DNA of 13,114 nt from an uncultured Lachnospiraceae bacterium. Lineage in GTDB: Bacteria; Bacillota; Clostridia; Lachnospirales; Lachnospiraceae. Made by a program: the position numbers and the translations under genes. The notes under the pieces are model-generated. The model worked only from the letters and a program-made list of their open reading frames with translations. It searched no databases and was not told the origin of the DNA. The DNA lies in assembly GCA_910579325.1 (NCBI GenBank), contig CAJTTU010000045.1:13616-26729 (forward strand), read 5' to 3'. Positions 6,574 to 13,114 of the stretch are shown one piece after another. Every line of letters begins with the position of its first letter. Within the stretch, counting starts at the first letter, position 1.

Positions 6574-7884
6574 TTATATTTTATTATGACCAACCAGAAA
6601 AGAAGCAACCGCCCTTGCGCCATACCCTGTTTCATTTTCCAGCTTTAACGTCCCCCCGTGCTTCATACACAGGATCTGGCTGCCGTACAGCCCCATGCCG
6701 AAATGGGCGGAGTTCTGATTTAAAGCTCCGACGCCATCCTCCGTCTTGATTTTCCCAAAAGGTTTCGGGCCGTCCTGCACCAGCTTTTCAGGATAACCGG
6801 GGCCGTCGTCGGTGACGGACAGAAGTAAAAAATCCCCCTGCCGTTCCAGATGGATCAGGATATTGCTTTTTGCAAACCGGGCTGCGTTTCCGATCAGGTT
6901 TTCCGCAACCGTCAGAAATAAACCGTGATCCAGCCATACTGTTCCGTAATCAAGTCCCACTGAATCACAATCGTTCCCTAATGAACTGTGTTCAAGCCCC
7001 ATTGAACTACAATTAGACCCCATCAAGCCATGGTCATGCCCCATTGCATCACGGTTAATCCACACTGAACCGTAATCAGCCCTCATCTGTCCACAGCCGG
7101 CCCCCGCTAAACTGTCATTATCCCCCGAAACAAAACACTCCAGTCCTCCCGCCAGAAGCTTTGCCGTCTCTTCTAACTCAGAACACAGCAGAGAATATGC
7201 GCATTCGCCAACCCGCACCGGCATCTGCTCTAACCGCTGGATGCCGCTCATGGCCTCCACATACTGCTCGATCCGTAACGTGTAGCTTTCCAGCCTGTCG
7301 ATGGCCTGCTCGTCCGCTCTTCCCTGCCGCAGCAGCTTTACCGTCCCCTTTAAAACCGTGATCGGATTGCGCAGGTCATGGGAAAAGGCGGCGTTCAGCC
7401 GTTTGCGTTCCTCCGCCTGCCGCCACAGCTCCCGGTTCGATTTCAGAAGCTCCTCCCGCATTGTGTCAAAGGCGGCGCAAAGCTGTCCCAGCTCGTCCTC
7501 TGAGCGAACCGGCAACGCAAAATCAAGATCATGATTCTGAATCCGCTCAATGCCATTTCGCAGCGCCGCAATCGGCTCCTTCAATTTCATATGGTAATAC
7601 AAAACGCCAGAAACCGCCAGCCCGCCTACCGGGAAAACAATGCAGGACACAAATTGAATCACCCCCAGCGCCGATGCGATCCTCTGCTGCCGCTCCGTGA
7701 GTCTTTCCGGCTGCCGAATCACTGTGCCGTCCGATAAAATTTCCAGCCCGACGGCAGGAAAATTCCTGCTCACCCCATTGCAGGCCATAAAGACCAGCCA
7801 GAGCAGCAAAAGAGCCAGCAAAACGCAAAACGCCGACAAAACAAGAAAAGATTTCTTTAACCCCATATTTTTCAGCCGTTCCAC
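6574..7884 (-). CDS. Sensor histidine kinase (VanS-like) with internal heptad-repeat insertion
   Basis: A 436-aa membrane kinase. From a GTG start at 7884: TM1 about 12-34, a short external segment, TM2 about 73-97, a HAMP-like region (PIAALRNGIERI onward), the H-box FSHDLRNPITVLK with phosphorylated H169, then an ATPase domain with N-box ENLIGNAARFAK (N333), G1 DDGPGYP and G2 GMGLYGSQIL. Between the dimerisation domain and the N box, residues about 255-317 are a 9-unit, 7-residue tandem repeat not expected in this family. Start choice: GTG 7884 overlaps the regulator stop by 13 bp, has GGGGGTG 9 nt upstream and restores the usual ERLKNMGLKK start. ATG 7866, 5 bp after the regulator stop, is the alternative. 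It is expected to phosphorylate the regulator encoded upstream. Confidence 0.88.
   Translation of the reverse strand: MERLKNMGLKKSFLVLSAFCVLLALLLLWLVFMACNGVSRNFPAVGLEILSDGTVIRQPERLTERQQRIASALGVIQFVSCIVFPVGGLAVSGVLYYHMKLKEPIAALRNGIERIQNHDLDFALPVRSEDELGQLCAAFDTMREELLKSNRELWRQAEERKRLNAAFSHDLRNPITVLKGTVKLLRQGRADEQAIDRLESYTLRIEQYVEAMSGIQRLEQMPVRVGECAYSLLCSELEETAKLLAGGLECFVSGDNDSLAGAGCGQMRADYGSVWINRDAMGHDHGLMGSNCSSMGLEHSSLGNDCDSVGLDYGTVWLDHGLFLTVAENLIGNAARFAKSNILIHLERQGDFLLLSVTDDGPGYPEKLVQDGPKPFGKIKTEDGVGALNQNSAHFGMGLYGSQILCMKHGGTLKLENETGYGARAVASFLVGHNKI
6934..7122 (-). repeat. 21-bp degenerate tandem repeat inside the kinase gene (9 units)
   Basis: Nine contiguous 21-bp units, all in frame, encode 7-residue units such as LDYGTVW, HDHGLMG and SNCSSMG. 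The pattern is roughly x-[DN]-x-[GSD]-[SL]-[MV]-[GW]. Units differ most at residues 1 and 3. The last conserved copy, LDHGLFL (6913-6933), belongs to the normal kinase core just before the N box, so the array probably grew from that segment. Confidence 0.85.
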
Positions 7885-8543
7885 CGATACCCACACCCCC
7901 AGACCGTATCGATATAACCGTGGAGCGTATGCGCCGAAAGCTTCGCCCGGATTTTCCGGATATGCTCCATAACCGTATCGCTGTTTCCCTCTCCGTCGAT
8001 TCCCCACACCGATTCATAAATCCGTTCCCGGTCAAAGACCTGCCCGGCATTGAGGGAAAGCAGCTCCACAATGTCAAATTCCTTTTTCGACAGAGGGACA
8101 GGCACGCCGGCCACCGTGACCGTGCGCGCCGGATAGTCGATGGCCAGATCCCCGAAAAAGCGCGCCGCCCCCTGATTCCTGTGCCGTTTTTCCCTCCGCA
8201 GATGCGCCGCGACCCGTGCCCCCAGCTCATCCAGGTCAAAGGGTTTGATAATATAATCATCCGCCCCCGCCTGGAATCCGATGATTTTATCAGAAGACTC
8301 CACCCTTGCCGTGAGAAACAGAATGGGGCAGGCCATATGCTCCCGTATCCTCTGGCAGAGGGTCAGCCCGTCCAGGTCAGGCATGTTGATATCCAGCAGA
8401 ATCAAGTCAGGCTTGCCCGCCAGTTTTTGAAGCGCCTCGTTCCCGCTATGGGCAGTAAGCACCTCATAATATGGCGCAAAATAATCCGCCATCATATCCA
8501 CGATTCCCGGTTCATCGTCTACGATCAGAAGCTTTTGTTTCAT
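7872..8543 (-). CDS. OmpR/VanR-type response regulator
   Basis: A 223-aa transcription factor. The receiver domain (1-120) has the acidic pair D9/D10, phospho-acceptor D51 in LILLDINMPDLDG, T78 and K100 in the IIKPFD motif, all intact. A winged-helix DNA-binding domain (about 128-223) ends with DTVMEHIRKIRAKL as the recognition helix and the TVWGCGYRW wing. The start at ATG 8543 has GGAGA 8 nt upstream; two GTG codons just before it are less likely. The gene overlaps or abuts the kinase gene. It has its own promoter (8588-8623) carrying a direct-repeat box that also precedes ABC exporter 1, so autoactivation plus control of that exporter is inferred. Confidence 0.93.
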   Translation of the reverse strand: MKQKLLIVDDEPGIVDMMADYFAPYYEVLTAHSGNEALQKLAGKPDLILLDINMPDLDGLTLCQRIREHMACPILFLTARVESSDKIIGFQAGADDYIIKPFDLDELGARVAAHLRREKRHRNQGAARFFGDLAIDYPARTVTVAGVPVPLSKKEFDIVELLSLNAGQVFDRERIYESVWGIDGEGNSDTVMEHIRKIRAKLSAHTLHGYIDTVWGCGYRWNG

Positions 8544-8587
8544 CACCACATTCTCCGATACAATTTCACAATTCCTAACCCATATTT

Positions 8588-8623
8588 AGTATAGCCGGCA
8601 AATCTCAAAAATTGCTCAACTTT
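8588..8623 (-). promoter_or_regulatory. Response regulator promoter with direct-repeat box
   Basis: On the minus strand TTGAGCAATTTTTGAGA gives two TTGAG repeats spaced 11 bp (8619-8615, 8608-8604), then -10 TATACT (8593-8588). No good -35 is present. The box and its spacing to the -10 match the ABC exporter 1 promoter. It lies in the 110-bp gap after the permease 2 gene, so the two-component genes need not rely on read-through. Confidence 0.65.
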
Positions 8624-8653
8624 CTGCCTTCGAAAAAAATTGTCCGCCCCATC

Positions 8654-10882
8654 TCACATCATTGTATCATCCTTAAGCACCTCTGCCAAACTGATTTTAC
8701 CCACGCCCCGCCAGGCCAGCCCATAAGCCAGCGCCACGGAAGCCAAAATGGCCAGCATAAATACCATTATCGGGACGAGTGGCGCCTCCGCCATAAATTC
8801 CCCTGTCCCAAGATAACTCATTTTCAGCATACAGCCCACCGCAATCACAGCCAGCGGCAGGGTGATCAAAATCGGGCGGCCTGCCAGAACCAGCGCCTCG
8901 ATGCAGAACATCTTTCTGATTTCTCCCGGCGTCAGCCCGACGGACATATACCTGGCAAATTCCCTTTTCCTCTGCCGCACAAACCCCAGCGTATTGGAAA
9001 ACACATCGCCGATTCCGATGACGGCCAGAAGGACGCAGAAGCCGCCGAATACCGCTTTCATTCCCTGAATCTGTCTGGCATTCGCCCCATACTCCTGAAT
9101 CCGGTTTTCACTTTCCAGCAGATAGGACTGGCCGGCCAGATGATCGATCCGGCTCTGCAGCGCATTCAATTCTTCCAATGTGGCGTTCCCTTTAGCAAGA
9201 ACACGAATATAAAGTTCTTCCTCCGCGCCGCCTGTCCGCCCTTTGATTTCCTTCCATAAGGATACCGGAATAAAATGCACCAGCTCATAATAATCGATGG
9301 TCGCATATTCCTCCCGCAAAAGGGGAACCTCTTCCGTGTAAGCCAGAACCGGAACCTCCGCTTCAATTTTCTTGTCGTTATTATACGGCAGCAAAACGCT
9401 CGCAGCCTCTTCCCCTGCATCCGGCTCCTTTATATAAGGCACAAACGCCGGATGCCGGAAATCCGGATTGGTCACGTCACGGATCTGATTAAGCACCACC
9501 GCTCCGGAAAGCCGGGGCGCGATGCCGATCTGTTCACAATAATCCAAAAAGCTGCTATCATCTAATATGATCACCGGCGCATTGACCAAAAAGCCGCCGT
9601 CCACCTTTGTCACAAACTGGCCGGAAGCATGGGAAAACCCGCCGAAAGCGTTCATCTCATCGCTTATTTCATCCTCGGCAATCACCCTTTTTGCCGCCGC
9701 CTTCTGATACACGACGGCGCTCTCCACCCCGGAAAGCCCCTGAATCTCCGCCGTTTCCTCAAATGTGTCTATCTCCCCGTTTTTCACCGTAACCATAATA
9801 TCCCAGGCATCCTGATACCGTTCAAAATAGGTTTCCCTTGTGCTGATTTCCGAAAGGGAAAAGAAACACTGCATGATCGTAAAAGCCATAAATGAAAATA
9901 TCAGAGACAGCGACGCTGTCCTCAGCGCCTTTTTCTGGGCTTTCAGCGCATTTCCGGCCAGCTCCCCCTCCACCCCGAATAACAGGGTAAGAATACGGGA
10001 CTTCCTTTTCCGCGTAAGCTGCAGCTCCCCCGTATTTCGGATGGCTTCAAGAGGCGTCAGCCTGCTTAATTTCCTGGCCGGCAGCCATGCGGAAATCCAT
10101 ACGGTGGCCGCAGTAACCGCCAGCGTCAGAAGCAAAACCAGCGGATGATAGCCGGGAACCGACTTATGCCGCCCCGGGATATCGCTGCCCAGCAGCACAT
10201 TTGACAGATGTATCATCCCCATACTGCCTCCGATGCCAAGCAGATTTCCCGCCAGAACCGGCAGGACACAAAGGGCAGCAGCCTCCTGCAGAAGACAGGC
10301 ACGGATCTGCCTCGGCGTGGCGCCGATGCTGGAAAAGATGCCGAACTGGTGAATCCTCGCGTTCATGGATACCGCAAAAGAATTGTGGATAATCACAATC
10401 AATGAAAAAGAGGCCAGTGCCGTTATCACGATGAACATGGGAAACAAAAGCCTTGGCGCTGTATCATCAGCGCTGCGGATCAGGTACATGGCCAGAAGCT
10501 GATAGTGATAGACGGCCTTTTCCGGCGCAATCCCCACCGCTTCCGCAATCCGGGGCGTATCGGAAAGAACCGCTCCCATATCATCAAAATAAAGATCGAC
10601 TGCCGTCTCTGTTTCGCTGCTTTCTCTTGTGTTAATTACCGCTTCTTTTACATTGGCAAAATTTTTTATGACTTCCAGCTCTTCGTGCCCGAGCGCCCCC
10701 ACAAGCCTGCTGTGCCAGCCGCCTTCCGTAAGCTCGATCCGCTCCACCTCGTATTTCCATGCATTGTAAAATAATCCGCACAGCAAGGATAACAACAACG
10801 CTGAAACAAAGGCCGCAAGCCGGACAGACAGGCCGGCGGAACGGTTGTTTTTGATATAACCCGATGAATACTCTCTCCACAT
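8654..10882 (-). CDS. ABC exporter 2: FtsX-type permease
   Basis: A 742-aa membrane protein. It has an N-terminal TM (about 19-40), an extracytoplasmic segment (about 45-140), TM segments near 145-168, 198-225 and 247-267 forming the first FtsX core with the coupling stretch HQFGIFSSIGATPRQIR (178-194), a further TM near 320-340, a second external domain, and three C-terminal TM with the matching REFARYMSVGLTPGEIRK segment. It is shorter than permease 1 and clearly diverged from it, so the two exporters are not recent copies. ATG 10882 has GAGGT 6 nt upstream. The gene follows its ATPase gene by 36 bp. The substrate is unknown; position next to a VanRS-like pair suggests an antimicrobial or envelope-stress role. 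Confidence 0.88.
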   Translation of the reverse strand: MWREYSSGYIKNNRSAGLSVRLAAFVSALLLSLLCGLFYNAWKYEVERIELTEGGWHSRLVGALGHEELEVIKNFANVKEAVINTRESSETETAVDLYFDDMGAVLSDTPRIAEAVGIAPEKAVYHYQLLAMYLIRSADDTAPRLLFPMFIVITALASFSLIVIIHNSFAVSMNARIHQFGIFSSIGATPRQIRACLLQEAAALCVLPVLAGNLLGIGGSMGMIHLSNVLLGSDIPGRHKSVPGYHPLVLLLTLAVTAATVWISAWLPARKLSRLTPLEAIRNTGELQLTRKRKSRILTLLFGVEGELAGNALKAQKKALRTASLSLIFSFMAFTIMQCFFSLSEISTRETYFERYQDAWDIMVTVKNGEIDTFEETAEIQGLSGVESAVVYQKAAAKRVIAEDEISDEMNAFGGFSHASGQFVTKVDGGFLVNAPVIILDDSSFLDYCEQIGIAPRLSGAVVLNQIRDVTNPDFRHPAFVPYIKEPDAGEEAASVLLPYNNDKKIEAEVPVLAYTEEVPLLREEYATIDYYELVHFIPVSLWKEIKGRTGGAEEELYIRVLAKGNATLEELNALQSRIDHLAGQSYLLESENRIQEYGANARQIQGMKAVFGGFCVLLAVIGIGDVFSNTLGFVRQRKREFARYMSVGLTPGEIRKMFCIEALVLAGRPILITLPLAVIAVGCMLKMSYLGTGEFMAEAPLVPIMVFMLAILASVALAYGLAWRGVGKISLAEVLKDDTMM

Positions 10883-10918
10883 ATTTTTACCTCGAATTCA
10901 GTTCCGCAGCTCCCACAG

Positions 10919-11596
10919 TTACCTTTTTTCATCCCCGACAATCCGCCCGTCCTCAACCGTGATAATCCGCTCCGCTTCCAGCGCCACCTTCTCATCATGG
11001 GTAATCAGCAAAATTGTCTGCTCCAGGTTCCGGTTGGAAAGCTTCAGCATATCGATAATCTCCCTGGAATTTTTCTGATCCAGATTTCCCGTCGGCTCGT
11101 CGGCCAGAAGCAGCGCCGGACGGTAAATCAGTGACCGGGCAATGGCCACCCTCTGCTGCTGCCCTCCTGATAGCTGGTTCGGCAGCGCCTGGAGCCTGTC
11201 AGCAATGCCGAGAGCGCCGACCACCTTCTCAAAATATTCCCGATTGGGCTTTTTCTTATCGAGAGCCAGAGGCATCAAAATATTTTTCTCCACGGTAAGG
11301 GTGGGGATCAGGTTATAAAACTGATACACAAGCCCCACCTTCCTGCGCCGGAAAATCGCCGCCTGGGTCGGGTTTAATTTAGAAAGGTCTGTTCCGTCGA
11401 TCGTCACCCTCCCTTCCGTGGGTTTGTCCACGCTCCCTAAAATATGCAAAAGCGTGGACTTCCCCGAACCGGACGCCCCGATCACCGCCACAAACTCCCC
11501 TTTGCCGACAGACAGGTCGATCCCGTCCAATGCCACTACCTGATTTTCACCGGAGCCGTATACCTTTCGGACTCCTTCACATTTTAAAATTTCCAT
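10919..11596 (-). CDS. ABC exporter 2: ATP-binding protein (MacB/LolD-like)
   Basis: A 225-aa ATPase with Walker A GASGSGKST (40-48), Q-loop Q92, signature LSGGQQQ (142-148), Walker B LLLADE (162-167), D-loop GNLD and H-loop H200, all intact. The frame extends 17 codons upstream to a GTG at 11647, but MEILKCEGVRKVYG at 11596 is where the family normally begins, and AAAGGA lies 9 nt before that ATG. It energises the permease encoded 36 bp downstream. Its promoter (11673-11705) carries a direct repeat different from the one in front of ABC exporter 1. Confidence 0.92.
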   Translation of the reverse strand: MEILKCEGVRKVYGSGENQVVALDGIDLSVGKGEFVAVIGASGSGKSTLLHILGSVDKPTEGRVTIDGTDLSKLNPTQAAIFRRRKVGLVYQFYNLIPTLTVEKNILMPLALDKKKPNREYFEKVVGALGIADRLQALPNQLSGGQQQRVAIARSLIYRPALLLADEPTGNLDQKNSREIIDMLKLSNRNLEQTILLITHDEKVALEAERIITVEDGRIVGDEKR

Positions 11597-11672
11597 CCTG
11601 CTGTTTCCTTTCCCGGCAGATACCTTTCGTTTCCAGAATAACGACACCCCTTGAGCGTCATTTTTCTATTTC

Positions 11673-11705
11673 ATTATAACAAATGAAAGTTACAGATCGG
11701 TGACA
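11673..11705 (-). promoter_or_regulatory. ABC exporter 2 promoter with TGTCAC/TGTAAC direct repeat
   Basis: On the minus strand TGTCACCGATCTGTAAC (11705-11689) gives two TGTnAC half sites with 11-bp spacing, followed after 10 bp by -10 TATAAT (11678-11673). There is no good -35. The layout is that of an OmpR-family activator site, but the half-site differs from the TTGAG boxes elsewhere in the window. Confidence 0.55.
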
Positions 11706-11746
11706 GTGATGAAAATAATTCCGCAAAAATTGTCCGGGCGGCTTGA

Positions 11747-11775
11747 TTGATTTTCCTTTTTATTCGTGATATGCT
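11747..11775 (+). promoter_or_regulatory. Promoter for the MATE gene
   Basis: TTGATT (11747-11752), a 17-bp spacer and TATGCT (11770-11775) with an extended -10 TGATATGCT, about 80 bp before the MATE start and divergent from the ABC exporter 2 promoter. It differs at only a few bases from the toxin-antitoxin promoter (5641-5669). Confidence 0.6.
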
Positions 11776-11856
11776 GTTTTTAGCAAAAATGGCTGATTAT
11801 CTTCAAAAAGTCTTGCCATCTACGGCTTTACAATGCACAGAGGAATCCTAAAATTT

Positions 11857-12879
11857 ATGAATAATTTCACAAAAGAAATCAGCCGTAAGGAGATGGCCTC
11901 CTTCCTGATCCCCATTCTGTGCATGAAACTTTTTGAACAGATATCGGGAATCACGAATACTGCGGTCATGAGCCGGCTTTTAAGCCCGCAAATGATGGTC
12001 TGCATCAGCGCGTGCCGGGTTTATCCGATGATACAGAACAATCTGATCGGTTCCATTGCCACGGGGTTTGGAATCTATGTGACCCGGTTCATCGGGCAGA
12101 GGAAGCCGGACAGGCTCCGGGAGGCGGTTTCGGACGCGCTTTTTTGCGCAGGCCTGCTGGCCATCGCCGGATCGGGCCTGTTATTCGCCGTAAAACCGCT
12201 TCTTCTTGCGGCCAGCATCCCGGCGGATATTTACGGGGAGGCATATATTTATCTGTTCTGGCTGTTTGCCGGATCCGGAGCACTGGTGTTCCAAAATCTG
12301 TTCTTAAGCCTTCTTTACGGATTGGGTGAATCCGCGTTCGCCGGAAGCGTGTCAACAGCCGGGGTATTCCTGCAGCCGTTCCTTACCTACTTTTTTACGT
12401 GCCAGTCCCAAATGGCGATCGCGGCAGTACCTGCCGCAATCCTGGCGAACCGTCTGCTCCTGGCGGCGGCCATGCTCTGTTATCTGCTGCGCAGATACCG
12501 GTGGCTGTTCGGCAGGCACAGATACCTGAAAGATCTGGCAGCGGTGTGGAAGAAACTGTGGGGATGCGGTTTTTCCATGGCCGCAATGCTGATTATGGTC
12601 TGGTGCGGGACATTCATGATTCAACGCAAAGCCAACCAGATGCCATCCGTTTATATCTCTGCTTACATGTACGCCATCCTTGTGGAGGATCTGTTTCTGG
12701 CACCAGTTTATGCCTGCAGACAGGCAGCTTCTGCCATCCTGGCACAGAACGCGGGAGCCGGAAGGACGGATCTGGTCCGGAAATATTATTGGAGGCTGAA
12801 CCGATTAAGCTGGCTCTTCTGTGCCGTCCTGATCGGAACCATCTACGCCGGCGCGGCAGCCTGTGGTGTTAGTATATAA
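11857..12879 (+). CDS. MATE-family multidrug exporter, truncated at the C terminus by an IS
   Basis: A 340-aa remnant of a MATE antiporter, which normally has about 440-460 residues and 12 TM segments. Family traits include the N-terminal SRKEMASFLIPILCMKLFEQISGITNTAVMSRLL region (TM1 and its membrane-facing loop) and successive hydrophobic segments through about TM9. The frame ends GVSI-stop at the point where an IS3-family left end begins, so roughly the last 100 residues (TM10-12) are missing. It is probably non-functional. Start: ATG 11857 fits the family N terminus and has AGGA 12 nt upstream (poor spacing); ATG 11833 lacks any site. It is divergent from ABC exporter 2. Confidence 0.8.
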   Translation: MNNFTKEISRKEMASFLIPILCMKLFEQISGITNTAVMSRLLSPQMMVCISACRVYPMIQNNLIGSIATGFGIYVTRFIGQRKPDRLREAVSDALFCAGLLAIAGSGLLFAVKPLLLAASIPADIYGEAYIYLFWLFAGSGALVFQNLFLSLLYGLGESAFAGSVSTAGVFLQPFLTYFFTCQSQMAIAAVPAAILANRLLLAAAMLCYLLRRYRWLFGRHRYLKDLAAVWKKLWGCGFSMAAMLIMVWCGTFMIQRKANQMPSVYISAYMYAILVEDLFLAPVYACRQAASAILAQNAGAGRTDLVRKYYWRLNRLSWLFCAVLIGTIYAGAAACGVSI

Positions 12880-12880
12880 G

Positions 12881-13020
12881 TGTGGACAGGAAAAGTTGAA
12901 CAACCTATACTATCAAATGAAAGAGCAAAGGAAATGTTCAACATGGCGAAAAATCAAAAATCTTACACGCCGGAATTTAAACAGCAGATCGTGGATCTGT
13001 ATAATGCCGGAGGATCATTA
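12881..13020 (+). mobile_element. Left-end fragment of an IS3-family insertion sequence
   Basis: About 140 bp: a putative IS terminus beginning TGTGGACAGGAAAAGTTGAA at 12881 right after the MATE frame stops, a hairpin GTTGAACA/TGTTCAAC (12895-12902 / 12935-12942), then the start of orfA. The fragment ends abruptly at 13020, where sequence of a different element begins, so the right end and target duplication cannot be seen. Confidence 0.65.
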
Positions 13021-13041
13021 ATGTGGTATAAAAAAAGTTGA
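12943..13041 (+). pseudogene. IS3-family transposase OrfA, N-terminal remnant
   Basis: ATG 12943 opens MAKNQKSYTPEFKQQIVDLY then NAGGSL, the recognisable start of an IS3-type OrfA (first helix of the transposase HTH). After residue 26 the frame enters the 18-bp word at 13021 and stops six codons later (MWYKKS-stop), so only 32 of about 90-100 residues are left and the HTH is incomplete. The frame overlaps the first base of a gene-like leader for the next element. It is non-functional. Confidence 0.75.
13021..13038 (+). repeat. 18-bp direct repeat, right copy
   Basis: ATGTGGTATAAAAAAAGT, identical to 16-33, marks the junction where the IS3 orfA sequence is interrupted and the upstream region of the gene at 13095 begins. 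Confidence 0.6.
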
Positions 13042-13049
13042 CAGCCCAT

Positions 13050-13065
13050 TCTCAAGGATTTGAGA
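13050..13065 (+). promoter_or_regulatory. Possible operator/promoter region of the gene at 13095
   Basis: TCTCAAGGATTTGAGA is a 6-bp-armed inverted repeat directly before TATAAT (13066-13071). TTGACA lies at 13038-13043, but the 22-bp spacing to TATAAT is too long for a normal promoter. A repressor or dimeric activator site is possible. Confidence 0.35.
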
Positions 13066-13094
13066 TATAATCAAGAGAATAAGGAGTGAACAAA

Positions 13095-13114
13095 ATGGCA
13101 GAAAACAGACAATA
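13095..13114 (+). CDS. Start of a gene cut by the window edge, perhaps Rpn-like nuclease/transposase
   Basis: ATG 13095 has AAGGAG 8 nt upstream and encodes MAENRQ before the window ends. MAENRxY is how some Lachnospiraceae Rpn/PD-(D/E)XK recombination-promoting nuclease proteins begin, and the gene lies directly against a broken IS, but six residues cannot prove identity. The start site itself is well supported. Confidence 0.4.

Noticed and set aside
6934..7122. CRISPR-like array
   Set aside because: The units abut with no spacers, are degenerate, and keep the kinase reading frame throughout.
7885..8007. 41-residue extension of the kinase
   Set aside because: It overlaps the response regulator gene in another frame, and its sequence is arginine/glycine-rich shadow coding.
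8543..8549. Two GTG codons upstream as start of the response regulator
   Set aside because: GGAGA is best spaced for ATG 8543, and the receiver domain begins right after it.
8624..8653. Terminator after permease 2 (minus-strand T7 run at about 8634-8640)
   Set aside because: The T-run has no stable stem in front of it; read-through into the regulator gene remains possible.
11597..11647. 17-residue N-terminal extension of ABC ATPase 2 from a GTG
   Set aside because: The extension has no ribosome binding site and the family starts at the internal ATG 11596.
11789..11851. 20-codon upstream ORF before the MATE gene (MADYLQKV...)
   Set aside because: No ribosome binding site, out of frame with MATE, and no regulatory codon run or attenuator hairpin.

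Overview
The window looks like a Clostridia chromosome, probably Lachnospiraceae. The grounds are strong GGAGG-type ribosome binding sites, sigma-A-like promoters, an obligate-anaerobe-style DUF3786 protein, VanRS-like two-component genes beside MacB/FtsX-type ABC exporters, and IS3-family debris. No rRNA, tRNA or CRISPR array is visible. Most genes are on the minus strand. All calls come from reading the sequence alone; no search was run.

Layout. (1) Positions 1-317 hold no convincing gene, only inverted repeats and a possible terminator. (2) 318-2127, minus: a small operon tetR-like, flavodoxin, DUF3786. It has a near-consensus promoter with a perfect-armed TetR-style palindrome inside it, yet the TetR protein appears to have lost its DNA-recognition helix. 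(3) 2323-5495, minus: ABC exporter 1 (ATPase, then an 828-aa FtsX-type permease, ATGA-coupled), ended by a strong terminator at 2209-2241. (4) 5641-6473, plus: a small antitoxin/PIN-domain toxin pair with its own promoter, lying between ABC exporter 1 and the two-component genes. (5) 6574-8543, minus: response regulator then histidine kinase. The kinase carries an unusual in-frame tandem array of 21-bp (7-residue) degenerate units just before its N box. (6) 8654-11596, minus: ABC exporter 2 (ATPase, 742-aa permease). (7) 11857-12879, plus: a MATE exporter cut off at its C terminus by an IS3-family end. That IS is itself broken after about 140 bp, and a new gene (13095 onward, perhaps Rpn-like) begins.

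How the parts work together. The clearest regulatory signal is a 24-bp block (21/24 identical) holding two TTGAG repeats spaced 11 bp, placed at the same distance from a TA[TC]ACT -10 in front of both the response regulator gene and the ABC exporter 1 operon. This is the expected arrangement for an OmpR/VanR-type regulator that activates itself and one exporter. ABC exporter 2 has a different 11-bp direct repeat (TGTCAC/TGTAAC), suggesting another or a diverged regulator. The plausible physiology is sensing and export of an antimicrobial peptide, lipid or envelope-active compound, but the substrate cannot be read from the sequence.

Most worth following up: the heptad-repeat expansion inside the kinase, the shared regulator box, the headless TetR with an intact operator, and the nested MATE / IS3 / new-gene junction with an 18-bp repeat that also occurs at the other edge of the window.
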